From the NCBI GenBank assembly GCA_015075365.1, contig JABTUN010000003.1, forward strand, positions 186,001 through 250,000: DNA of 64,000 bases. Direction: 5' to 3'. How positions within the stretch are numbered: position 1 is the stretch's first letter; each line of letters opens with the position of its first letter. The notes under the pieces are model-generated. The model was given only the letters and a program-made list of their open reading frames with translations. It was not told the DNA's origin and did not search any database. The position numbers and the translations under genes are program-made. Below, one piece after another: positions 42,238 to 51,920 of this stretch. This stretch comes from Verrucomicrobiaceae bacterium (lineage in GTDB: Bacteria; Verrucomicrobiota; Verrucomicrobiia; Verrucomicrobiales; Verrucomicrobiaceae).

Positions 42238-45200
42238 TTATTTCAGCGTTTGAAGCCACGCCACCAGGTCTGCGAGGCCTTGTGGGCCAATCGCTGCCGC
42301 GAGGCCGGGGGGCATGAGCGAGTCCTTCAGTTCCTCCTTTTTGACGATGCTGGCCTTCTCCACTGTTGTCGAAGCACCGCCAGCCATGCGCAGGGTCAAT
42401 TCCGCATCTGTTTCGCTCACCACATACCCCATGATGGCCTGGCCTTGCTTGGTCGTCACGTTTTGGCCGACGAAGCTGTGCTCGATGGCGGCACTGGGGT
42501 AAAGGATGGCGGCGAAGAGGCCGTCCTGGCTGAGTTTTGCGCCGATTTGCGTGAGGTCGGGGCCGAAGTCGATGAACTGGCCTTTGACGCGGTGGCAGGC
42601 CACGCAACCGGCCTGCGTGAACATGGCCTGACCTTTGGTGGCATCGCCCTTCAGCTTCAGGAGTTCGGGCAGTTTGGGGAAATTCGCCAAACCTTGCGCT
42701 GCGGGCAGCGGCAGCTCGCGGGCGGCTTGATCGCGCAGACCGGCATCGGTGCTGCGACTGAGCGCGAGAGCGGCCTGGTCTTTGAATTGGGGCGGCAATT
42801 TGCCTTCCGACTGCCATTTCAGGATGGCGCGACCACCTTCGCCGCTGAGCGAGAGGGCGTCGATGAGCACGCGGCGCACGTCCTCGCGCTTCTCCGGCCA
42901 GAAATGCTGGTTCATGACCGCCACCGCCGCGCGATCACTCACGCGACCGAGCGCCGCGATGAGCGCCTTGGCCGATTTCGCGTCCGCATCCTTCAAAAAG
43001 CGCAACGCGCCATCCCGGTTCGCCGCGATGAGCCGCGCCGCGTTCACCGACTCCGGCGCGTTCGGGTTCGCGCTGATGAATTCGAGCAGTTCCTTCTCAA
43101 AGCCCGTCAGGTTCAGTTTTTCGACCAGCGCCACAAACTCCGGTTTGCCGACCACCGGCTTCAAAAGCGAGTCGAGCCGCGCTTTGGCCTCGGGGTTCGA
43201 GGTGATGGCGTTGCGGTCTAGCAGCGCGGTGGCTGCGAGAGCGGTTTCGGCATCGGCTTTGAGAAAGATGGTCAAAGCGGCTTTCGCGACTTCCTCGCGG
43301 TGGTGGTAGGAGAGGAGTTGGAGGGAGCGGAGGAGGCTGAGCTTGGTCAGCTTAAGGGAGTTGGAATGCTTCAGATTGTCTTTGGTCACCCATTCGCTGA
43401 TTCTTGAAGCTGCTTTTTGGTCACGGTCCCGCCAAGCCAGCAGTTCACCATGTGAGAGAGGCTTTGCTGCGCCCTGATTAACTTTGTCCCAGCCTTCGCG
43501 TCTGGAGTTCCAACTCAAATCATTGGCGATCCCAAGCGCTTCAACCGACCATCGGTCTGTTACATCAAATCCGCCAAAGTTCATGGCTATGAACTGGCTG
43601 GCTTGGGGACTCTTATCGAATCGCAAAGCCAAGGTAACTTCACGACGAACAGATGGAGAAGGATCGCCGACGACCTTCGTGATGACTTCACGCAGCATCT
43701 CAGGATGCGCTTGTTGCACAAGGCGACGAGCGACGCGGATAGCGGTGATGCGGATGTTGGGATCGGTGTCGGTGAGGGCTTTGGTGAGGCACTCGGGCAG
43801 GGTCAGGTCGTGCGGGTTGGGTTTGTCGGCACCGGGGTTGATGCGCTCCCATTCGTGACCGGCGAGCAACCAAAGGGCACGAGCGCGATGCTGGGGGACG
43901 GATTTGGTGTCGTGGAAGAGCTTGTGAAGCTCGGGCTCGGCTTCGGAGCCGATTTCTTCGAGCTTTTTCCAGGCGAGATAGCGTGCTTCTTCATTGGGTG
44001 ATTTCAAAGCAGCCACAGCGCCTTCGACGGTGTCCAACTTGAAACTTGGAGCCTGAAACTTCTCCGCCGCCTTCGTCGTCACCCGAAACAATCTCCCGCG
44101 CGTCACATCACCCATCCCATGCCCTCCGACGCCGGGGTCATACCAGTCGGCGACGATCAAGGAGCCATCGGGGGCGACGGCGACGTCGCTGGGGCGGAAC
44201 CAGCGGTTGTGGGTGCCGTCGAGGACATTGACGATTTCGGCTTTGTAGCCGGCACCGTCGGGCTGGGTGATGTAGCCGCGCACGACGTTCGGGCCGGCGT
44301 CGCAATGGATGGGCTGGCCGTGGAAGATGCTGGGCAGAAGATCGCCTTCATAGACCTGCATGCCGGTGGGGCTGCCTGCGCCGGTGAGAAGCATGTTCGG
44401 GACGACACCGGGATCGTTTTGATGCCAATGACGCTGCGGGATTTCGCTTTCCCAGCCGATGCGCGGCGTCTGCCAGCCTGCGCCGGTCATTTCGTCGGCG
44501 TAGCCGTAATTGCCGAACTCCATGACGTAGTTGATGCGCACGCCTTTGTTGCCGTCGTCGTCGTTGTCGCTCTGCCACATCGTGCCGAAGCTATCGACGG
44601 CGACTTCCCAGTTGTTGCGGAAGTTCCAGGCGAGCACCTCGACGTTGCTGCCATCGAGCTCGCAGCGGAAGACCATGCCCTGCTGATACGGGCGGTTGTT
44701 TTGATTGGTGCACTTCACGCCGTGGATGTCGGTGATGAGGTTGCCGTTTTTGTCGCAGAGCTGCTTGCCGGCGTTGCCGAAATTGAAGTAGAGGCGGCCA
44801 TCGGGACCGAAGTGGAAGGCGTGGATGCCGTGGTCGTGCTGCGCGCCGCCGATTTTCGTGAACATGAGCTCTTTGCGGTCGGCTTTGTCGTCGCCGTTGT
44901 CGTCGATGAGCCAGAACACTTCATCACCGCAGGAGATGAGCGCTTTGTTGCCGAGCACGCAGATGCCGTGGGCGCTGTCCACATCGCGGCCCTGGTGGAA
45001 GACGGTGGATTTGTCGGCCTTCGCGTCGCCATCGGTGTCTTCGAGGATGAGGATGCGGTCGCCCTCGGCGCGTTCGCCGTTGTGCTTGCGGTAGTTCACG
45101 ACCTCGCACACCCAAACGCGGCCGCGATGGTCGATGTCGATGCTGGCGGGCGAAAGCATCATCGGCTCGCTGGCGAAGAGCTGCACGACGCACTCAGGGT

Positions 45201-45765
45201 GCACGTCGAGCTGCTCGGTGGCGGCTTCGGGCTCGTGCGTGGCGGTGTTGTTGTCACTGGCAGCGATGGGGCCTGGATTTTCGGTGTAAACAGCGAAGAT
45301 GACGCTGGTGCTGTTTCCCTGCTTCGTGCCGCCTTCATCGAGAGCGCCACGGGCTTTGAAGCGCTTTACACCGGCAGGCAGGTTGAAGGCGATGACGCTG
45401 TTCGCGTGCGTGCCGATGCCGTATTCGATGATCTTCCCGGCACTGCGCAACTCCCGGCCCTGTGCATTCGCATTCACCCGCACGCCACCCCAGCCGGACT
45501 GCGCGGATTTCCACTCGATCTCGGTGAGTTTTTTCTCGCTACCATCGCCAAGCACGAGCCGAGGCTCCGCCCAGTCGGCCCAATCGGCGGTGAAGCCGTT
45601 CCCAGCGTCGGTGACGACCAAAAACAGCTCTTTCGCGCCTTCGAGCGAAACGTCGATGTCCACGCTGTGATTCGGCGTCTTCGTATCGATGACCGGCGAG
45701 CGGAAAAGCGGCTTCGGCGCGGCAAAAGCGAGCGTGGGCAGGAGAAGTGTGAGGGCGAGGCGCAT
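42238..45765 (-). CDS. PVC-type NPCBM / dehydrogenase propeller / HEAT / cytochrome c protein
   Basis: An 1175-residue exported protein (signal MRLALTLLLPTLAFAA). Residues 20-165 are an NPCBM sugar-binding-like domain (GVRVNANAQGRELRSAGKII, YGIGTHANSVIAFNLP). Residues 195-590 form a PVC membrane-bound dehydrogenase propeller (VQLFASEPMMLSPASIDIDH, FNFGNAGKQLCDKNGN, SLIVADWYDPGVGGHGMGDV). Residues 600-1010 contain HEAT-like repeats. The C-terminus is a heme-binding domain with CVACH (QAGCVACHRVKG) and GPDLTQIGAKLSQDGLF. The family is thought to oxidise sugars or alcohols and pass electrons to the heme; the substrate is unknown. The second half of the gene has been left intact by the two adjoining insertions. 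Confidence 0.9.
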   Translation of the reverse strand: MRLALTLLLPTLAFAAPKPLFRSPVIDTKTPNHSVDIDVSLEGAKELFLVVTDAGNGFTADWADWAEPRLVLGDGSEKKLTEIEWKSAQSGWGGVRVNANAQGRELRSAGKIIEYGIGTHANSVIAFNLPAGVKRFKARGALDEGGTKQGNSTSVIFAVYTENPGPIAASDNNTATHEPEAATEQLDVHPECVVQLFASEPMMLSPASIDIDHRGRVWVCEVVNYRKHNGERAEGDRILILEDTDGDAKADKSTVFHQGRDVDSAHGICVLGNKALISCGDEVFWLIDDNGDDKADRKELMFTKIGGAQHDHGIHAFHFGPDGRLYFNFGNAGKQLCDKNGNLITDIHGVKCTNQNNRPYQQGMVFRCELDGSNVEVLAWNFRNNWEVAVDSFGTMWQSDNDDDGNKGVRINYVMEFGNYGYADEMTGAGWQTPRIGWESEIPQRHWHQNDPGVVPNMLLTGAGSPTGMQVYEGDLLPSIFHGQPIHCDAGPNVVRGYITQPDGAGYKAEIVNVLDGTHNRWFRPSDVAVAPDGSLIVADWYDPGVGGHGMGDVTRGRLFRVTTKAAEKFQAPSFKLDTVEGAVAALKSPNEEARYLAWKKLEEIGSEAEPELHKLFHDTKSVPQHRARALWLLAGHEWERINPGADKPNPHDLTLPECLTKALTDTDPNIRITAIRVARRLVQQAHPEMLREVITKVVGDPSPSVRREVTLALRFDKSPQASQFIAMNFGGFDVTDRWSVEALGIANDLSWNSRREGWDKVNQGAAKPLSHGELLAWRDRDQKAASRISEWVTKDNLKHSNSLKLTKLSLLRSLQLLSYHHREEVAKAALTIFLKADAETALAATALLDRNAITSNPEAKARLDSLLKPVVGKPEFVALVEKLNLTGFEKELLEFISANPNAPESVNAARLIAANRDGALRFLKDADAKSAKALIAALGRVSDRAAVAVMNQHFWPEKREDVRRVLIDALSLSGEGGRAILKWQSEGKLPPQFKDQAALALSRSTDAGLRDQAARELPLPAAQGLANFPKLPELLKLKGDATKGQAMFTQAGCVACHRVKGQFIDFGPDLTQIGAKLSQDGLFAAILYPSAAIEHSFVGQNVTTKQGQAIMGYVVSETDAELTLRMAGGASTTVEKASIVKKEELKDSLMPPGLAAAIGPQGLADLVAWLQTLK

Positions 45766-45774
45766 GGCGATGTG

Positions 45775-45816
45775 ATTGAAAAGTGAGAATTGAAAACTGA
45801 AAACTGAAAAATGAGG
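45775..45816. repeat. Period-7 intergenic tandem repeat (6 units)
   Basis: Six units: ATTGAAA, AGTGAGA, ATTGAAA, ACTGAAA, ACTGAAA, AATGAGG. They fill the spacer between two divergent genes and so overlap their promoters. The clearest of four such arrays in the window. Confidence 0.7.
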
Positions 45817-45839
45817 AGGGACGTGATATGGCTGGCTGA

Positions 45840-46607
45840 ATGACCTGGCTTTCTGATCATACGCTCCTTCCCGCCGACACCTGGCTGCTGCTGCTGGCCA
45901 CTTTTGGCGCGATGTGCATCGGGATGTCGAAGGCCGGGCTGGCGGGGACCTCGACGCTGAATGTCGTGCTGATGGCGCAGATTTTCGGCGCGAAGCCTTC
46001 CGTGGGACTCATCCTGCCGCTGCTGATCGCAGCGGACCTCATGGGCTACATCCTCAATCGCAAAGGTGGAAGCTGGAGGCGCATCGTGCCGATGGTGCCG
46101 CCGGCGATCGCGGGGGTGGTCGTCGGGTGGCTGCTGCTGGGCAAATTCGACAATGCGATGGCGCGAGTCGTCATCGGCTGGCTGATTCTCTTGCTGCTGG
46201 CTTTCAATCTGGTGCTCAACAAGCGAAGGAAGGATTTCATCGCGCTCACGGAGCACAAGGGCTTCACGTGGACGATGGGATTCATGGCCGGCGTGGTGAC
46301 CATGCTGGCGAATGCCGCTGGTCCGGTGATGACGGTCTATCTGCTGGCGCAGCATCTCGAAAAGAAAGAGCATCTGGGCGTCTTCAGCCGCTTCTTTTTG
46401 TTCATCAACCTCTTCAAGGTGCCCTTCAGCGCCGATCTGGGCATCATCAACGCGAAGTCGCTCATGACGAATGTCACGCTGCTGCCCGGTGTGGTGCTGG
46501 GCGTGCTGCTGGGCTGGCAGATTCTGAAACGCCTGCCGCAAAAGCCGTTTGAGCAGGTGCTCTTCTGGCTGACAGCTTTTGCGGCGGTGTGGCTGATCCG
46601 CGGGTGA
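45840..46607 (+). CDS. TauE/SafE-family permease
   Basis: A 255-residue inner-membrane protein with about eight hydrophobic segments; TauE/SafE proteins export sulfite, sulfoacetate or other organosulfur anions. Characteristic features are LATFGAMCIGMSKAGLAG in the first half with its conserved glycines, and the repeat-related second half GVVTMLANAAGPVMTVYLLA. No sulfur-metabolism gene is nearby, so the substrate is open. It stands alone, divergent from the cytochrome gene. Confidence 0.88.
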   Translation: MTWLSDHTLLPADTWLLLLATFGAMCIGMSKAGLAGTSTLNVVLMAQIFGAKPSVGLILPLLIAADLMGYILNRKGGSWRRIVPMVPPAIAGVVVGWLLLGKFDNAMARVVIGWLILLLLAFNLVLNKRRKDFIALTEHKGFTWTMGFMAGVVTMLANAAGPVMTVYLLAQHLEKKEHLGVFSRFFLFINLFKVPFSADLGIINAKSLMTNVTLLPGVVLGVLLGWQILKRLPQKPFEQVLFWLTAFAAVWLIRG

Positions 46608-46618
46608 GGGCGGGCCCG

Positions 46619-47431
46619 TCAATGGGACGTGTCCTCCAGGAGCGGCAGGCCCTGGAGGGTCTTCGCGGCCTCGAACGGGTTCTTCACCGCCGGTTCATCC
46701 GGGAAGATGACGATGATCTCCTTGATGGCCGCGCCGCCGGGATGCTCCTTGAGAATCCATTTCCGCACAAACTGCGCCACGGAGCGGCGGGAGCTGTCCC
46801 GCACCCCGGGGATGAGGATGTGGGCACCCGCGCGCTTCTCAAGGGTAGGTGTGAGGTTCTTTTCGAGCCGTGAGAGATTGTCACTGGCGTTGAAGCGCAG
46901 CCAGCCGGCCTCGGTCTTCTTTTCCATGCCCTCCGTGCGGATGGCCGGTGGCAGCGTGGGGCGCACGGGCGGCGCGGTGACGATGCAGCGGCCGTCGTGG
47001 ACCTCGATTTTCCAGGGATCGGAGAGCTTGATGTGAAAGCGATACACCGCCGGCACGCGGATCTCGCTCTCCGTGGTGCCCAGGTAGATGATGTCGTCAA
47101 ACAGGGTCTTCGTGTCGGATTTCGTGACGGTTTCCACCGTCTCCATGGTGGCGATCTCGAGCACATCGCCCTCGGTGGAGGTGATCCGGGTCACCTCCTG
47201 CCGGAAAGTCTCCGTGATCCGGTGGTTTTGCAGCCGCTCCGGCAGCGTGACGAGCCAGGAGAGGCCGTAGCGGGCGAAATCAAAGCCCATGTCGATCATT
47301 TTCCACACGGCGACACCGCCGGCGGTCATGAGGATGAAGAGGGACAGGCAGGTGAGGGTGAGGCAGCCCGGACGGCGGCGAGGCGCGGGCGGCGGTGCTT
47401 CTGCGGGATTCAAATCGGAGGATTCAGACAT
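46619..47431 (-). CDS. DUF4230-like membrane-anchored protein
   Basis: About 270 residues from the ATG at 47431 (MSESSDLNPAEAPPPAPRRR). The longer frame that runs to 48484 is open by chance across the gene on the other strand. A proline-rich cytosolic N-terminus, one membrane helix (LTLTCLSLFILMTAGGVAVW) and a beta-rich outer domain (SEIRVPAVYRFHIKLSDPW, IVTAPPVRPTLPPAI) fit DUF4230. Function unknown. Convergent with TauE (12 bases). Confidence 0.75.
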   Translation of the reverse strand: MSESSDLNPAEAPPPAPRRRPGCLTLTCLSLFILMTAGGVAVWKMIDMGFDFARYGLSWLVTLPERLQNHRITETFRQEVTRITSTEGDVLEIATMETVETVTKSDTKTLFDDIIYLGTTESEIRVPAVYRFHIKLSDPWKIEVHDGRCIVTAPPVRPTLPPAIRTEGMEKKTEAGWLRFNASDNLSRLEKNLTPTLEKRAGAHILIPGVRDSSRRSVAQFVRKWILKEHPGGAAIKEIIVIFPDEPAVKNPFEAAKTLQGLPLLEDTSH

Positions 47432-47539
47432 GAGATGGCCGGGAAAAATCCTGTCGAGCATGTCGCAGGCCGACGCGCAGGAAAACAGGAAACATCCGAA
47501 ACGTGCCTTGACGGCAGGTGATGACTCCGGCGAGACTCC

Positions 47540-48487
47540 ATGCCTCGCATGAAGCCTTCCTTCCTTCTCCGCACCGTCCTGCTGGCCTTCCTGGCAGTCT
47601 CCTCCGCCGCTTTTGCCCAGCAGCCCGCCGGAAGCGGTCCCGCCGCGAACGCGGAGCCCACGCCGGAGCAGAAGGCGGCCGAGTTGAAAAAGATCAACGA
47701 GGAGATCGAGAAGTTTGGCTGGACGCGCCAGGGCATGGGCAAGATCGGCACCATCGCACAAATCGCCATCCCGCAGGGCTACCGTTTCACGGACGGGAAC
47801 GGCGCCAGCAAGATGCTGCAGTTTTACGGCAACCCTCCCTCCGACCGCTACCTGGGCATGCTGGCGACGGAGAACTTCGAGGAGCACAGCATCATCTTTG
47901 AGTTCGATGACGTGGGCTATGTGAAGGATGACGAAAAGGATGATCTCAAGGCGGACGAGCTGCTGGCATCCATGCAGGAAGCGCAGGAGGCAGGAAACGC
48001 GCGCCGCAAGGAGATGGGGCTGGACGAGCTGGAGATCACCGGCTGGGCCGTGCCGCCGCGTTTCAATGACCAGACAAAAAACCTGGAGTGGGCGCTCAAG
48101 CTCAAGTCCAAGAGCACCGGCGGCATCACCATCAACCACAACACGCGCATCCTCGGCCGCAAGGGCGTCATGGAGGTGACGCTGCTGTGCTCTCCCGAGG
48201 AACTGGAACCTCTGCTCCCGAACTACCAGAAGATCCTGACCGGCTTCTCCTACAGCGAAGGCGAGCGGTATGCGGAATACCGGAGCGGCGACAAGATCGC
48301 GGAATACGGCCTGACGGCGCTCATCGCAGGCGGCGGGGCGTTTGCGCTGGCGAAGTCGGGCCTGCTTGGAAAGCTGGGCGTGTTCTTTGCAAAGCTGGGC
48401 AAGGCGGCGATCCTGCTCGTGATCGGTGTGCTGGTGGCGATCAAGAAGCTCTTTTCGAAGCTCTTCGGTGCACGGCAGCCTCAATAA
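47540..48487 (+). CDS. DUF2167 membrane protein
   Basis: A 315-residue DUF2167 protein. It has a Sec signal (LRTVLLAFLAVSSAAFAQ), a large exported domain with IAQIAIPQGYRFTDGNGASK, YLGMLATENFEEHSIIFEFD and WAVPPRFNDQTKNLEWALKL, and a C-terminal hydrophobic tract (LTALIAGGGAFALAKSGLLG, AAILLVIGVLVAIKKLF) that should anchor it. The family is conserved in sequence but has no assigned role. It is 15 bases upstream of the next unknown membrane gene, likely the same unit. Confidence 0.88.
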   Translation: MPRMKPSFLLRTVLLAFLAVSSAAFAQQPAGSGPAANAEPTPEQKAAELKKINEEIEKFGWTRQGMGKIGTIAQIAIPQGYRFTDGNGASKMLQFYGNPPSDRYLGMLATENFEEHSIIFEFDDVGYVKDDEKDDLKADELLASMQEAQEAGNARRKEMGLDELEITGWAVPPRFNDQTKNLEWALKLKSKSTGGITINHNTRILGRKGVMEVTLLCSPEELEPLLPNYQKILTGFSYSEGERYAEYRSGDKIAEYGLTALIAGGGAFALAKSGLLGKLGVFFAKLGKAAILLVIGVLVAIKKLFSKLFGARQPQ

Positions 48488-48502
48488 GGCACTTCATTGA
48501 TC

Positions 48503-49582
48503 ATGACGGACGGCCAGACGCTGTTGGCAGTCTTTGCCGCATTTTATCTGCTCGAATGCCTGTGGCTGGTGCATCCGCGCGCCTGGACCGCCGCCGGCTC
48601 GAAGGGCTCGGGATGGCGGTTTTTGAAGCCGTTCGACCGCTTCCAGATCGCCGGTGGTGCGCCGGTGCTGCTGAGTCCGCTGCCGCCTTTTCCGACACAT
48701 CTGCACACGCTTCCGTGGCTGCTCGTGCCGCGCGCCGGGGCGTTGGGTGTGGTGCAACCAGACGGCACGGAATCCGCGGTGCCTTGGGAGGCTTTGCAGC
48801 CGCGGGTGGAGGAACACACGCTGTACCTCGATGTGAAAACGAGCGTGCGGATGCCCACGGTGGCCGTGGCGCGGCACTATGAGGCCCTGGTGGGGGAGTG
48901 GAAGGCACTGGGGCCGGACAAGCGCCGCGAGGCGTTTCTGAAGCACGCCCGCGAAACCCTGGAGGCGAAGAGCGTGGAGGCCTTGTGCGATCAAAGCACC
49001 AAACAGACGCGCCGGCTGCGCATGCTGGGTGCTTTTCTCTTCTGGTGGTGCTTTGGCGTCATCGCCGTGATCTACCGCTGGTTTGGCGAGAGTGCGCAGG
49101 CGCTCGTGGTGTTCGCCATGCTGCCGGTTTTCACGATCACTCAGGCCTGGCTGTTCCTGCGGGTGACGCGGCAATATGGTGTGGAGGTGCCGTACCGGCG
49201 ATGGAAGGCGCTGGGGATGGCCTTTCTGCCGCACCAGGCGGCGCGGGCGGCGGATCATGTGAGCCTGGCACAGGAGCGGGTGCCGCATCCGCTGGCGTTT
49301 CACGAGCACCTCGACAAAGACGCATTTCTAGCCGCCGCACGCGGTTTATGGCGCGCTGCGCGTTACGTTCCCGGCTGGAAAGCAGCCGCGGAACTGCCGG
49401 TGGAGGCGGAGGCGCTCGAAAAATTTTTCCGCGACGTGAATCTGGGCGCTGCGGATTACGATCCGGTGCCTGGGCTGGGTGTCAACGCGGTCGCCTGGTG
49501 CCCGCGATGTCACGCGCCGTTTTTGAAGGCGGACACGAGCTGCATGGACTGCGGCGGCGTGGAACTCCAAACGAAGGCCTGA
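48503..49582 (+). CDS. Unknown membrane protein with C-terminal zinc ribbon
   Basis: About 359 residues from the ATG at 48503 (a TTG at 48497 is in frame). It has an N-terminal hydrophobic helix (LLAVFAAFYLLECLWLVHP), a paired hairpin near residue 180-225 (GAFLFWWCFGVIAVIYRW, ALVVFAMLPVFTITQAWLFL), and a C-terminal rubredoxin-like zinc knuckle (WCPRCHAPF and SCMDCGG). The family is not recognised. Zinc ribbons at the end of such proteins commonly serve protein or RNA contact. Confidence 0.7.
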   Translation: MTDGQTLLAVFAAFYLLECLWLVHPRAWTAAGSKGSGWRFLKPFDRFQIAGGAPVLLSPLPPFPTHLHTLPWLLVPRAGALGVVQPDGTESAVPWEALQPRVEEHTLYLDVKTSVRMPTVAVARHYEALVGEWKALGPDKRREAFLKHARETLEAKSVEALCDQSTKQTRRLRMLGAFLFWWCFGVIAVIYRWFGESAQALVVFAMLPVFTITQAWLFLRVTRQYGVEVPYRRWKALGMAFLPHQAARAADHVSLAQERVPHPLAFHEHLDKDAFLAAARGLWRAARYVPGWKAAAELPVEAEALEKFFRDVNLGAADYDPVPGLGVNAVAWCPRCHAPFLKADTSCMDCGGVELQTKA

Positions 49583-49587
49583 TGGCG

Positions 49588-50700
49588 TCAGGGGCGCGGG
49601 AGCGCGGCCAGGAGGCAGTCGATGTCCTCCGGCGTGTTGTAGCCATGCACGGCGATGCGGATGCGCCCCACCTGGTGCATGACGTGGATGTTCTGCGCCA
49701 GGAGGACATCATGGATGGCCCGGGTGTCCGGATGCGTGAAGGCGACGATGCCGCTCGGCGTCTCTGATTGCTCGGGGGCGAGGGTCTGGATGCCCAGATC
49801 ACGCAGACCGGCGTGCAGTCGAGCGATGAGCGGATCGGCGTGGGCCGCGATGGCGGGCAAGCCGAACTGATCCAGGTAGCGCAGCGAGGCATTCAGCGCA
49901 TACAGCGCGGCGAAGGACGGCATGCCGACGGAGAAGCTGGCGGCCCCCGTTTTGACACGCGCGGTCTCGAAGCGGTCGGAATCGAAGGCATTGGCGATGT
50001 GATACCAGCCGCCGGCTTTGGTGGTGAGCCGCGCGGCGGACTTTTTCGGCACGCCGACGATGCCGCCACCGTGGATGCCGAGCGTCCACTTGTGCGTGCT
50101 GGAGATGAGGATGTCCGCGTCCTGGCAGTCGAGCGGCACACGTCCGAGCGCCTGGGTGACATCGACGGAGAGCACGGCATCCGGCGCGAGGCGGCGGACG
50201 AGGTCGCGCAGCGGGGCGAAGGCGACGCGGTGGCCGTTGTAAAAGCTAACGAGGCTGACCTGCACGAGGGCGGTGCGCTCGTTGAGCAGCGGCGCGAGGT
50301 CATCGAGGAGCAACGCGCCACCGCGATGCCGCCACAGGCGTGTGACGGGCTTTTCCGCCGCGGTGAGCCACGGCGTGGCACCGGCGGGAAAATCAAGATC
50401 GGTGACGATGACCTCGTCCCGTGCATGGAGCTGCAGGGCGGAGGCGAGCAGGTTGTAGGCCTCCGAACTGCACGAGCAGAAGCCAACTTCCTCCGGTGCG
50501 AGGCCAAGGTGCCGCGCGGTGATCTCCCGGCAGGCCTCGACTCGCGGGAAATGAAAATCCCGTCCGCGCATGCCCAGCGCCTTGTGCGCCATGTATTCGG
50601 AGACGGCATCGTTCACGCAGGCGGGCGGGATGCTCTCGGCGGCGGTGTTGAGGTAGTGAATGCCAGTCAGGGAGGGGAAATCAGCGCAGGGGAAGAGCAT
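49588..50700 (-). CDS. Class V aminotransferase (cysteine desulfurase-like)
   Basis: A 370-residue PLP enzyme of the fold-type I class V group, started at the ATG at 50700 (MLFPCADFPSLTGIHYLNTA). The PLP lysine is in SSTHKWTLGIHGGG; the cofactor Asp is in LSVDVTQALGRVPLDC and the phosphate region in FCSCSSEAYNLLAS. It resembles SufS/isopenicillin-epimerase-like proteins but lacks a recognised active-site Cys loop, so whether it is a desulfurase, lyase or transaminase is open. It is convergent with the zinc-ribbon gene and divergent from galM. Confidence 0.85.
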   Translation of the reverse strand: MLFPCADFPSLTGIHYLNTAAESIPPACVNDAVSEYMAHKALGMRGRDFHFPRVEACREITARHLGLAPEEVGFCSCSSEAYNLLASALQLHARDEVIVTDLDFPAGATPWLTAAEKPVTRLWRHRGGALLLDDLAPLLNERTALVQVSLVSFYNGHRVAFAPLRDLVRRLAPDAVLSVDVTQALGRVPLDCQDADILISSTHKWTLGIHGGGIVGVPKKSAARLTTKAGGWYHIANAFDSDRFETARVKTGAASFSVGMPSFAALYALNASLRYLDQFGLPAIAAHADPLIARLHAGLRDLGIQTLAPEQSETPSGIVAFTHPDTRAIHDVLLAQNIHVMHQVGRIRIAVHGYNTPEDIDCLLAALPRP

Positions 50701-50801
50701 GGAGGGCAGGGGATGGGAAATGAAGCAGGGTTGGCGAACAACCTTCTTGCACGGCATGTCCAACGCCGCCAGACTTCACATCCTTCGCACCAACCGGCCC
50801 C

Positions 50802-51920
50802 ATGCGTCTGTTTGCCATCCAATTCAGCCTTTTGCTCCTCGGCGCCACCGTGCTGTCGGCTGAAAAACCCATGGTGGATTCCGAGAACTGGGGAAGGACC
50901 GCCGGGGGCGAAAAAGTCCGGTTGTTCACGTTGCGCAACGCCCGCGGCATGGAGGCGCGGATCACGAATTACGGTGGCATCCTGGTGTCCCTGAAGGTGC
51001 CGGACAAAAAAGGCGAGTTCGCGGATGTCGTGCTTGGTTTTGACACGCTGGAACCCTATTTGGGCAAGCACCCGCACTTCGGCTGCATCACGGGCCGCTA
51101 CGCCAACCGCATCGGCGGGGCGAAGTTCAAGCTGAGCGGCCAGGAAGTACGGGTGACGGCCAACTCGGGCAAAAATCACATCCATGGCGGCGTGGAGAAT
51201 TTTGCGCGGAAGGTGTGGGCCGCGTCCGATTTCCGCAAGAGCGACGAGGTGGGCGTGACGCTGACCTACACCAGCCCCGACGGCGAGGAAGGTTTTCCCG
51301 GGACGCTGGCATGCACGGTGATCTACACGCTGAAAGCGGACAACACGCTGGAAATCAAATACCGTGCCACCACGGACAAGGCCACGGTCGTGAACCTGAC
51401 CAACCACTCCTATTTCAATCTGGCCGGGGAGGGCAGCGGAGATGTCCTGGGCCATGAAATGATGATCGCCGCCACGGGTTACACGCTGACGGATGACGCG
51501 CTGATCCCTACGGGCGAGATCGCCCCGGTGGCGGGCACGCCGCTGGATTTCAACACGCCCGCGACGATCGGCGGCCGCATCGGGGCGGATTTCAAGGCGC
51601 TGGTGCAGGGGAAGGGCTACGACCACAATTATGTACTGCGCGGCGGGCCGGGGCTGCGCCTGGCCGCGCGTGTGCGGGAGCCCAAAAGCGGCCGGGTCAT
51701 GACGGTGATGACCACTGAACCCGGCGTGCAACTCTACACCGGCAATCACCTCAAGGGCGTGGCGGGGAAGAGCGGTCATGTCTATGAAAAACGCCATGGG
51801 TTCTGCCTGGAGACGCAGCATTATCCAGACAGCCCGAACCAGCCCGCCTTTCCATCCGTGGTGCTGCATCCCGGGGACGTTTACCAAAGCACCACCTCCT
51901 TCCAGTTCAGCGCCGAGTGA
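50802..51920 (+). CDS. galM: Aldose 1-epimerase (mutarotase), exported
   Basis: Interconverts alpha and beta anomers of aldoses. The 372 residues include an N-terminal signal (MRLFAIQFSLLLLGATVLSA), uncommon for GalM and indicating a periplasmic form. Seen are ITNYGGILVSLKVPDKKG, FGCITGRYANRIGGAKF, NHIHGGVENFARKVW with the catalytic His, VNLTNHSYFNLAG, YDHNYVLRG and TTEPGVQLYTGNHL with the catalytic Glu region. Its TGA overlaps the GTG of the next gene (GTGA). Confidence 0.95.
   Translation: MRLFAIQFSLLLLGATVLSAEKPMVDSENWGRTAGGEKVRLFTLRNARGMEARITNYGGILVSLKVPDKKGEFADVVLGFDTLEPYLGKHPHFGCITGRYANRIGGAKFKLSGQEVRVTANSGKNHIHGGVENFARKVWAASDFRKSDEVGVTLTYTSPDGEEGFPGTLACTVIYTLKADNTLEIKYRATTDKATVVNLTNHSYFNLAGEGSGDVLGHEMMIAATGYTLTDDALIPTGEIAPVAGTPLDFNTPATIGGRIGADFKALVQGKGYDHNYVLRGGPGLRLAARVREPKSGRVMTVMTTEPGVQLYTGNHLKGVAGKSGHVYEKRHGFCLETQHYPDSPNQPAFPSVVLHPGDVYQSTTSFQFSAE

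Noticed and set aside
44119-45786. 555-codon plus-strand frame
   Set aside because: Antisense to the NPCBM/cytochrome gene with no recognisable motif.
47432-48484. N-terminal extension of the DUF4230-like gene
   Set aside because: The frame is open through the DUF2167 gene on the other strand; only residues from the ATG at 47431 look like a protein.
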